10,368 nt of DNA, from the NCBI GenBank assembly GCA_047619485.1, contig JBLHKE010000235.1, positions 1-10,368 on the forward strand, written 5' to 3'. This DNA comes from JBLHKE01 sp047619485 (lineage in GTDB: Bacteria > Verrucomicrobiota > Verrucomicrobiia > Verrucomicrobiales > DEV007). Each line of letters starts with the position of its first letter. Positions within the stretch are counted from its first letter, which is position 1. Below the pieces are notes generated by a model. That model was given only the letters and a program-made list of their open reading frames with translations. It ran no database searches and was not told where the DNA came from. Positions 1 through 6,270 of the stretch are shown piece by piece. The position numbers were made by a program, and so were the translations under genes.

Positions 1-632
1 TAGCCTTTTTTCGAGTGGATGTCTTTGCTATCGGTATTGAGGAACTTGGTCTTCTCATCGACCCGCCCGCCGTTCCAGGCGTCCTTGTTCGAACCATCGA
101 ACAACACGGTCGCGCCAGCTGGTGGATCGGCCCCGAGGGTCTTGCTTTTGCGCTGCACTTTCTTCAGCTCGAAGGCGTGACCATCTGCGGTCTTGCCGCT
201 GAGTTTGCCGACGGTGATCGTCGCACTGCATGCCTTGTGACCGGTCGGCGGGAACTGTTTCGTCGCCGAGAACTCCTTCAAGTTTTTCGAGATGTAAGAC
301 TTCTTACCATCGGCTGGGACGAATTTGGCGACCCCGGTAGCGTCGAGTTCGCCGTCCATGATCATCTTGTTCCCGCCGTCCCAACCGGCACCCGGCAGTC
401 CGCCGGGGAGCAAGATCGCTTGTAGCGTCCCATCGCCGAGAGCGATTACCTGGCAGCCGAGTTTCTGCTTTTTACCAGCGGCGTCGACCTCGCCGAGGTA
501 CTCACCCTGGACTGCGAATGAGGCTGGGATGGTGTCGTTATTCGGGTCGATCCAAGTCCCCTTGCTGCCGCCTTGGGCATGCAGGGAAGATGTGCTGAGG
601 ACGGCAATTAGCAGGCAGTTGATGAGTTTCAT
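1..632 (-). CDS. Secreted DUF1080 (3-keto-disaccharide hydrolase-like) protein, N-terminal part
   Basis: The frame is open from an ATG at 632 down to the left edge with no stop, so 210 residues are visible and the C-terminus lies outside the window. Residues 1-19 form a signal peptide (short basic start, hydrophobic core, SLHA before the cleavage site), so the product is exported. Residues 23-165 form a module with the motifs VQGEYLGE, GCQVIALGDG and PGGLPGAGW. I recall this layout as the N-terminal extension of DUF1080 proteins in Verrucomicrobia and Planctomycetes. Residues 176-210 (ATVLFDGSNKDAWNGG, then a Lys/Asp-rich stretch) match the start of a DUF1080 domain, a concanavalin-like jelly roll usually annotated as 3-keto-disaccharide hydrolase and implicated in sugar breakdown. 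No clear Shine-Dalgarno sequence precedes the ATG; the signal peptide fixes the start. The catalytic part is not visible, so the activity is a family inference. Confidence 0.85.
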   Translation of the reverse strand, partial: MKLINCLLIAVLSTSSLHAQGGSKGTWIDPNNDTIPASFAVQGEYLGEVDAAGKKQKLGCQVIALGDGTLQAILLPGGLPGAGWDGGNKMIMDGELDATGVAKFVPADGKKSYISKNLKEFSATKQFPPTGHKACSATITVGKLSGKTADGHAFELKKVQRKSKTLGADPPAGATVLFDGSNKDAWNGGRVDEKTKFLNTDSKDIHSKKG

Positions 633-720
633 GGTGCGGGAAAACTAACCAATTTATGGCCGCAGAGCCATCTAATTTCCGCAGCGCAAGCGGGTGCTAG
701 ATTTCGCGCTCAGGCATCGA

Positions 721-742
721 TCCACCTTCCTAGGAAGGCGGA
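721..742. repeat. Perfect 14-bp palindrome within a 22-bp imperfect inverted repeat
   Basis: CCTTCCTAGGAAGG at 725-738 is a perfect palindrome. After one mismatch (A724/C739) the symmetry continues for three more pairs, 721-723 with 740-742. It lies 89 bp upstream of the DUF1080 gene's start codon and downstream of the small minus-strand gene. The dyad has no spacer and no following T-run, so an operator for a dimeric regulator of the DUF1080 gene is at least as plausible as a terminator. The function is an inference. Confidence 0.4.
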
Positions 743-751
743 CACTTAACC

Positions 752-767
752 GCGCGCCCAAGCGCGC
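752..767 (-). terminator. Possible GC hairpin downstream of the 105-residue gene
   Basis: GCGCGC-CCAA-GCGCGC can fold as a 6-bp all-GC stem with a 4-base loop. It starts 59 bp past the stop codon of the minus-strand gene at 827-1144, so it is placed like a transcription terminator for it. On the minus strand the hairpin is followed only by GGTTAAG rather than a real T-run. The same bases also read as a tandem duplication of a 9-base unit (GCGCGCCCA at 752-760 and 762-770). The terminator role is weakly supported. Confidence 0.22.
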
Positions 768-826
768 CCAAAGCCGATTTTCCGCCAGACATCTCTCGGG
801 TTTGATGGTTCGCTAGTCGCCTTTCG

Positions 827-1144
827 TTAGTGCCACTTCGGCTCGGTCGCCGGCACGTAGGTCCCGCTTTTAGGAATTGCTGCCGCCGCGACTTGGCGGT
901 CGAGGGTCACGACTTTTACTTGAGTAGCGTCGATCGTCTGAGTATCGCCCTTGCCCTCATTGAAAACGATTTTCACCTTCACCTTATCGAAGCGGACAGA
1001 TCCGGTGAGGCGGTTGCCATCAGCAGTCACGATCGTTCCGGCGTGACCGGTGTCTCCGGCTGCTGCCCGCAACGGTCCACCGGGACAGGACAGCAACAAG
1101 ACGGCGAAGCTGGCCAGCAAGCGGATCAATCTTTGAGTGAGCAT
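827..1144 (-). CDS. Small exported protein of unknown function
   Basis: This 105-residue protein opens with a strong signal peptide: a basic start (residues 1-8, TQRLIR) and a hydrophobic core at 9-19. Cleavage could follow the alanines at 27-29. Alternatively, Cys20 after LLLS could be a lipobox cysteine, making it a lipoprotein. The mature part, residues 30-92, alternates short beta-strands: GTIVTADGNRLTGSVRF, then a VKVKIVF strand, then IDATQVKVVTLDR. This resembles the small Sm-like beta domains (G-x-x-V/L-x-G-x-V repeats) in many PVC exported proteins, but I cannot name a family. A 119-codon plus-strand frame overlaps it; the minus frame is preferred because of its signal peptide and protein-like composition. 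It is divergent from the MBL gene and has the same orientation as the DUF1080 gene, 194 bp away. Confidence 0.65.
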   Translation of the reverse strand: MLTQRLIRLLASFAVLLLSCPGGPLRAAAGDTGHAGTIVTADGNRLTGSVRFDKVKVKIVFNEGKGDTQTIDATQVKVVTLDRQVAAAAIPKSGTYVPATEPKWH

Positions 1145-1259
1145 AGATGTATCGATGAGCTTTGGTCATCTTTGTGTCTTGTAAGCTGATTGCACCCTCA
1201 GTATGTTCCTGGTTTACAAAGGCATGTCAATTTTCCAAGGCCGTGCCAACCATGATGAG
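1145..1259. other. Intergenic region between divergent genes
   Basis: These 115 bp separate the small minus-strand gene from the plus-strand MBL operon and should carry both promoters. The only plus-strand candidate I can point to is TTGCAC at 1190-1195 followed 17 bp later by TTTACA at 1213-1218. Both are poor matches to a sigma-70 consensus. I see no operator-like repeat and no ribosome binding site close to AGGAGG. Confidence 0.3.
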
Positions 1260-3224
1260 ATGATGCGTTTCAAGTCAGCAATATCAGCGCGAATGTTCAC
1301 GATCCTCTGTCTGGTTGGGGTTCTTTCTGCCACCGGGGATGCTGCGGCGTCCAGCTTTCGCCAACCAGCCCCGGAAGCGCATCCCGACCTGTTCGTCTGG
1401 ACCGACACCTGCAATGTGTATGTCTTGCGCGACGGTGACGCCGCGCTCCTAATCGACCTCGGCGACGGCAGCGTGTTAGACCAACTGGGGGAAATCGGCG
1501 TCGGGTCGGTCGAGTGGGTCCTTCTCACCCATCATCACCGCGAACAATGTCAGGGGATCGGCAAGATCGACCGGAGCGTGACTAAGGTGGCTGCCCCGAA
1601 AGCAGAACAAGCCCTGTTCGAGAAGCCGACCGAGTTCCGCAAGTGGTATCCGAAATTAGACGACGAGTTCTCGGTCTACGGCGCGAGTTATGCGCGACCG
1701 CCCCGCATCGCGATCCCCCTCGATCGGGCTCTCGAACCTGGAGAGGATTTCACTTGGCGCGGTTACAAGATCAGCTGCCAGAGCACGCCGGGACATTCTC
1801 CGGGGGGAATGAGTTACGTGGTCAGACGCGGCAATATGTCGATCGCATTCACCGGTGGTGTCATGCATGACGGTTCCAAGATGACGACCTGGTTCGACTC
1901 GGAGTGGGACTATGGATTTGCCAAAGGTATCGACACCCTGATCGCATCGGTCGGGTTACTGATCGAACAGAAACTGGACTTGGCCTTGCCATCACACGGG
2001 CCAGCGATCCGGAAAGCGCAGACTCAACTGGCGACGTATCGAAGAAAGCTTACGGCGTTCCGCAAGAGCTACGTCCGCGGCTACCCGGTGTCTGGTTCGA
2101 AGCCGGAGGAGCGGGATTCGATCTCGAAGCCAACCGCGATCCCGCTGATCAGCCAGGTAACGCCGCACCTCTACAAGCTAAGCCATCAGACCCAGGGAAA
2201 AAACTTCGCCATCATCATCTCCGATAGCGGCAAGGGCTTGATCCTCGACTGCGGGTTATTCCCGGAACTGATGCTGCACAAGATGATTTTCGACATGCGC
2301 CAGAGGTTGGGACTCAAGGAGATCGATGCGTTCTGGATCTCTCACATGCACGGCGATCACTTCCTCCTCGGCCCGGCGCTCAAAAAGAAATACGGTGCCA
2401 AGGCGTGGACGCTGGATCGCATCGTGGACAAGTGTGAGCACCCGCGGCGCTATGACTACGCGGCACTCGTTTCGGCCTATTCAGATGGCTTCGACGGGAT
2501 GAAAATCGATAAGGCGTTTCGCGATGGCGAAACCATTGAGTGGGAGGGGTACAAGATTCATGTGGACTGGATGCCCGGGCAGACTGAGTTTGGCTGTTGT
2601 TTGTGGTTGGAGTTGGACGGCAAGCGGATCGCGTTCACCGGGGACAACCTATTTGGCAATCCTGCCGACGAGAAACAAGATGGGCATGAATGTGTGGTCG
2701 CCCGCAACAGTGCAATCTTCGAGGAGGGCTACGTCTACGGCAGCCGCTACCTAATGGACCTCAAGCCAGACATCGTGATGGGCAGCCACTCGTATGTCAT
2801 GGACAACCCAGCGGCGTTTCTCGAGCGCTACCACGAGTGGTCAAAACACATCATCACGCTGTACCGAGACTTGCTGCCGGAGAAAGATTACGAATACCTG
2901 TTCGACCCTTACTGGGTATCGGCATTCCCGTATCGCGTCGACTTCAGCAAACACGAGGTGCAAACCGTCACAGTTACCGTGCGCAACTTCCGCGCAACAC
3001 CCCAGCAGCACCGGATCGAACTAAAACTCCCGGCTGGCGTGACCGCCAAACCTGCCGTGCTAGAGGGGCTCGTTCCCGCGGAGAGTCGCCGGAGTTTTGA
3101 GGTGGAGCTGACGGTGGATAGCGACGCGATCCCGAAGGGGCTGCAGATCGTCCCCTTTGATATCACGCTGGATGGCAAACGCTATGGCGAGCTATTCGAC
3201 TTCCTTATTCGGGCAAGTGAATGA
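1260..3224 (+). CDS. Exported tandem metallo-beta-lactamase-fold hydrolase with C-terminal Ig-like domain
   Basis: This is a 654-residue protein when started at 1260. An upstream in-frame ATG at 1203 would add 19 residues but would bury the signal peptide. From 1260 the protein begins MMRFKSAISAR plus a hydrophobic core ending GDAAA, a normal signal peptide. Domain 1 (about 46-251) has the MBL layout: HHHREQ (91-96) in place of HxHxDH, GHSPGG (His179), FTGG where FTGD is usual, and SHG (His246). Domain 2 (about 300-530) has an intact HMHGDH (362-367), FTGD (Asp462) and GSHS (His510), but MPGQ (Gln441) where the third zinc-ligand histidine is expected. Residues about 558-652 are an Ig-like beta-sandwich similar to NEW3/CARDB domains. 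MBL enzymes hydrolyse esters, lactones, thioesters or phosphodiesters with one or two metals; domain 2 is the likelier active one. The product should act in the periplasm or outside. The LamG gene follows after 22 bp, so the two are probably co-transcribed. The substrate is unknown. Confidence 0.87.
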   Translation: MMRFKSAISARMFTILCLVGVLSATGDAAASSFRQPAPEAHPDLFVWTDTCNVYVLRDGDAALLIDLGDGSVLDQLGEIGVGSVEWVLLTHHHREQCQGIGKIDRSVTKVAAPKAEQALFEKPTEFRKWYPKLDDEFSVYGASYARPPRIAIPLDRALEPGEDFTWRGYKISCQSTPGHSPGGMSYVVRRGNMSIAFTGGVMHDGSKMTTWFDSEWDYGFAKGIDTLIASVGLLIEQKLDLALPSHGPAIRKAQTQLATYRRKLTAFRKSYVRGYPVSGSKPEERDSISKPTAIPLISQVTPHLYKLSHQTQGKNFAIIISDSGKGLILDCGLFPELMLHKMIFDMRQRLGLKEIDAFWISHMHGDHFLLGPALKKKYGAKAWTLDRIVDKCEHPRRYDYAALVSAYSDGFDGMKIDKAFRDGETIEWEGYKIHVDWMPGQTEFGCCLWLELDGKRIAFTGDNLFGNPADEKQDGHECVVARNSAIFEEGYVYGSRYLMDLKPDIVMGSHSYVMDNPAAFLERYHEWSKHIITLYRDLLPEKDYEYLFDPYWVSAFPYRVDFSKHEVQTVTVTVRNFRATPQQHRIELKLPAGVTAKPAVLEGLVPAESRRSFEVELTVDSDAIPKGLQIVPFDITLDGKRYGELFDFLIRASE

Positions 3225-3246
3225 TTGCTGCCGGGATCCTCGATTC

Positions 3247-6081
3247 ATGATCCGTTATCTCGTCTTCCTGATCCTCTTACTTCCCGTACCGACTTTCGCC
3301 GAAGATGCGATGGATACCTGGACGGTTTTTCCTAAGACCTTCGATGGCGCAGCTCGCGCTGACGGCACCTTGACCCTGCAGTCTGGGCGTTGGAGCCCCC
3401 CATCGAAAACGCCAACCGTGTGGGCTTACTCACTTTCTCCTGCCAGTCACAGCAACTTCCGGCTGCGCGCCACCCTCAAGATTCTCGAGCCCGCTAGTCA
3501 GTTTTCCTTCTTTGGCCAAGGCTGGTCTGTCTGGCCCGATCAGACCTATGGCGACCGCGGCTTCGAAGCAGGAGTCCTTCTCCGATTCAATGAGATCGAA
3601 GACGCCCCCGGTTCGTCGGGCTACCGCGTCCAGCTGTCACATCATTACCAGCAACTCGCGATTGCCAAATTTCCAGACGGCGGCTTTTTACGCAGCGTGC
3701 CCTGTAAGGTTGGATTAAATACGCCGCACCGGATCGAGGTCGTCGCCTCCGGCACCGAGACTGCGGTCATCGTCGATGGGCATGAGAAACTGCGCTTCAT
3801 CGACCACACCTTGCCGCTCGGATCAGGCAGCGTCGGGCTCGGCACCAGCAGCAAAGCGAAGGTGACGTTCTCGGATGTCCAGATCGAGGCGCTCGACGCC
3901 AGGCCAGTAAAAGTGCCGAAAAATGACTGGCTGGCGAACCACCGACCGAATTTCCGAGTGCAGAAGTGGCTCGGCGGGCGCCCGTGGGTTTTCGACGGCG
4001 ACGAACCGATCATGCTGCTGCCAACTCCCGAAGAACGTTACATCAACAATGTCAAGCTGCGCCCTGGCTTCAAGCCGCTGCTGAGTTGGAGCAGCCACTG
4101 GGGTGTCGAAAACCAGGGTGCTTACAAGGAGGCCGAGAACGTGAATTCGGAAATAAAAGTAAGCGGCGGCGGCGAGAGCATCGAGATCAAGTGGAGCGGC
4201 GAGCACGTCGGCAAACGCTTTGACACGCAGACGACGATGGCGGTCGGCTGGGACGCGAAACGCCGCAGCTACGCTTACGACATCAACAGCGCGCTTGGTG
4301 TCCGGCCGGGCGAACCGTTCCTCTTCCGCTACGGCTACGACTTCGAACACCACACGCCGCTCGACCCGTTCCGTTGGCAGAACCTCATGATCAAACCGAC
4401 GAGCGGCCCGATGACATACCGCCCGCTCGCGCCCTACGATCCCGGCCCGATGAATGATCTTGCGATCGACGGAGGGGCGCGGATTTGGTTCGGGCGCAGC
4501 AGTGGCTCGTTCGAAATCTGCCCGGCGGTCGAATACCAAATCGACCCGCGCTGGGTGAAGGTCGAGGGCCGGGACGGTTCGCCAATTACACGTCAGCTGA
4601 ACACCGCGGTCTGCGCGGCATTCTACGATACAGGCGTGTCGTTCGGTGCCGAGACTGCAAAGCCCGGCACGGAGGTTCGCGTGCGCTATCGATACACCGG
4701 CTACCCAGTTGATGAGGCACGCCGATTATTCGCCGAGTCCGAAGTGCAGGACAACCCGCGGATCGATCCTGATCACCATTTCGTCTTCGCCCGCGAGCAG
4801 TGGCCGACGATCCGGTTCGACGACTTTGTTGCGATGGACAAACCTTGGTGGGGTGGCAGGCCGTTCATGAGCGGCCACAATGTCCGGCCGGCCTATAGCA
4901 TTGTGACGCTGGAAGACGGCCATCACGCGATGCGCCTCGGCCCGCTCGGCTACGGGGTCGCCTCGGTCGGGCCTGCGCCGCTGCCACCGGGTCGCTATCT
5001 CGTTTCGGCGCGTGTGAAGTCGAGCAATGCCCACGGTCCGGGCGGCCGGATCGAAATCCTCGCGACGAAGAATCTGTTCGAGAATGGCTATGTTCGGCAA
5101 AGCGCGCAGAACGTCCTGAAGGAGGAGACGTGGTATCTCGGCCGGGGGAGTTTCGACTGGCGGACAGTCGAGTTTGTCGTTGGGGTTTCCGCCGAGGCAT
5201 CCAACTTGGCTCTCGGACTGGGGAATGGCGGAACTGGTGAAATGTTCGTATCCGAGGTGACGTTTCGGCGGCTCGGAGACGGGGAGAGTCCACCGCAGGT
5301 CAGCGCAAACGTCGCCAGCGAACCACCAGCGATCACAACGATTGACGGCGCAATCTGGGATTTCCGCATGGAGGAACAGAGCGGCCTGCACGCCTACAAC
5401 TTCGGTTCGCAAGAGTCTTACCGCACACTGGAGTTGGCGAACCTCGATTGGGTTGTGGACGAGGGTCGACCGGCACTGGGTTTCAACGAGCCCTCCGGCG
5501 GGGAACCAAAATTCGCTCGGGACGGTCACCTCGAGCGAGACTATCTCTCCCGGCTCGGCACTCGATCCGTCCCGGTGGGAATCGGCGGTCATCACGGCGG
5601 CGGTCGCCAGATCGACGGGCTGACTATCGCCGCTTGGGTCAAACCCGCCGCCCGGATGGGCTATACCGAAAAGCGCGGCATCTCCCAGCACGGCGATGTG
5701 GTGGGAATCGGTGGACGCCGGTTCATTCTCAGCCTCGCGGGGCAAGAGGCGCCGTTCCACCTGCAGGCGCGATTGAATGTCAACGACCGCTTCACTGCCG
5801 CTGACGTCGAGATCCCTGCCGGAAAGTGGACGCACGTGGCGATGACCTGCGCCGCCGATTCCAGCCAGTGGAAGGTGCGTCTGTTTGTTGATGGAAAACC
5901 GGTCGCCGATGGCCGAACTGAAAATTACGCTGCCCCAGCCAACGCGCCGCCCTCAATCATCCTCGGCGCCGAGATCTTCTACCTGCACGACGCTTTCTTT
6001 CGCGGCCTGATCGGACGAACCTTGGTGTTCGATCGGGCGCTCGCGACCCACGAAGTCGGACGGCTTGCCGAAGGCCCATAA
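3247..6081 (+). CDS. Large exported beta-sandwich protein with C-terminal LamG domain
   Basis: This is a 944-residue protein. The frame is open from 3157, but the start at 3247 is chosen because it gives a clean signal peptide (MIRYLVFLILLLPVPTFA, cut before EDA) and lies 22 bp after the preceding stop rather than inside that gene. Residues about 24-215 form a concanavalin/DUF1080-like jelly roll (GFEAGVLLRF, YRVQLSHHYQQLAIAK, HRIEVVASGTETAVIVDG, GSVGLGT). Residues about 217-495 are a beta-rich segment I do not recognise, with many Trp, Tyr and Arg residues. Residues about 520-676 look like a galactose-binding-type beta-sandwich (LPPGRYLVSARVKSS, then LALGLGNGGTGEMFVSEVTFRRL). Residues about 698-940 are a clear LamG/jelly-roll domain (GLTIAAWVKP, GKWTHVAMTCA, VRLFVDGKPVADG, IILGAE, RGLIGRTLVFDRAL). 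No catalytic signature was recognised, so it may be a carbohydrate-binding or surface protein, or a hydrolase of an unfamiliar family. It is likely the second gene of an operon with the MBL protein. Confidence 0.87.
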   Translation: MIRYLVFLILLLPVPTFAEDAMDTWTVFPKTFDGAARADGTLTLQSGRWSPPSKTPTVWAYSLSPASHSNFRLRATLKILEPASQFSFFGQGWSVWPDQTYGDRGFEAGVLLRFNEIEDAPGSSGYRVQLSHHYQQLAIAKFPDGGFLRSVPCKVGLNTPHRIEVVASGTETAVIVDGHEKLRFIDHTLPLGSGSVGLGTSSKAKVTFSDVQIEALDARPVKVPKNDWLANHRPNFRVQKWLGGRPWVFDGDEPIMLLPTPEERYINNVKLRPGFKPLLSWSSHWGVENQGAYKEAENVNSEIKVSGGGESIEIKWSGEHVGKRFDTQTTMAVGWDAKRRSYAYDINSALGVRPGEPFLFRYGYDFEHHTPLDPFRWQNLMIKPTSGPMTYRPLAPYDPGPMNDLAIDGGARIWFGRSSGSFEICPAVEYQIDPRWVKVEGRDGSPITRQLNTAVCAAFYDTGVSFGAETAKPGTEVRVRYRYTGYPVDEARRLFAESEVQDNPRIDPDHHFVFAREQWPTIRFDDFVAMDKPWWGGRPFMSGHNVRPAYSIVTLEDGHHAMRLGPLGYGVASVGPAPLPPGRYLVSARVKSSNAHGPGGRIEILATKNLFENGYVRQSAQNVLKEETWYLGRGSFDWRTVEFVVGVSAEASNLALGLGNGGTGEMFVSEVTFRRLGDGESPPQVSANVASEPPAITTIDGAIWDFRMEEQSGLHAYNFGSQESYRTLELANLDWVVDEGRPALGFNEPSGGEPKFARDGHLERDYLSRLGTRSVPVGIGGHHGGGRQIDGLTIAAWVKPAARMGYTEKRGISQHGDVVGIGGRRFILSLAGQEAPFHLQARLNVNDRFTAADVEIPAGKWTHVAMTCAADSSQWKVRLFVDGKPVADGRTENYAAPANAPPSIILGAEIFYLHDAFFRGLIGRTLVFDRALATHEVGRLAEGP

Positions 6082-6093
6082 GCTGAGACGATT

Positions 6094-6270
6094 CTACTTC
6101 CGACCTTCCTTCACGGCGACGAATGCCTCAAACTTGCCGCCCATTGGGATTTTGATCGTGTCCCCATCGCAGGAGCCACGATGGAGCGCCTCGCCATAGA
6201 CCGCCTTCGGGTCGAGGAGGCGAAATGCGATCGCCTCGTCTCTGCAAGCTTTTTGCCTCGCGCTAAACTC
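6094..6270 (-). pseudogene. Stranded 3' fragment of a lost minus-strand gene
   Basis: Reading on past the TGA at 6271-6273 in the same frame gives 58 sense codons that end at a TAG (6094-6096). From about 6240 downward the translation is protein-like: DEAIAFRLLDPKAVYGE, then GDTIKIPMGGKFEAFVAV, ending KEGRK. The codons prefer G or C in the third position, as in the neighbouring genes. The pattern of a 'DP' turn, a strand, 'G-D-T-I-K-I-P' and 'G-x-F-E-A-F-V' resembles the last beta-strands of C-terminal domains of secreted glycoside hydrolases, but I cannot name the family. The only ATG lies 15 codons from the end, so it is unlikely to be a complete gene. A translated readthrough extension of the upstream gene is possible but less likely, because that gene already ends in a typical domain terminus. 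Confidence 0.35.

Noticed and set aside
15..648. Plus-strand open frames at 15-425 and 325-648
   Set aside because: They lie opposite the DUF1080 gene, whose minus-strand frame has a signal peptide and family motifs. The plus translations show no recognisable domain.
830..1189. Plus-strand frame of 119 codons opposite the small gene
   Set aside because: Its translation has no signal peptide and low-complexity Gln/Asp/Arg composition, while the minus frame has a clean signal peptide and beta-strand pattern.
3157..3246. Upstream start for the LamG gene at 3157, overlapping the MBL gene
   Set aside because: It would add 30 residues ahead of a clear signal peptide and overlap the MBL coding region by 68 bp. 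The ATG at 3247 fits export and operon spacing.
4726..5835. Long minus-strand frame of 369 codons opposite the LamG gene
   Set aside because: It is an antisense shadow produced by the GC-rich wobble positions of the plus gene. The plus frame carries the LamG motifs and the minus translation has none.
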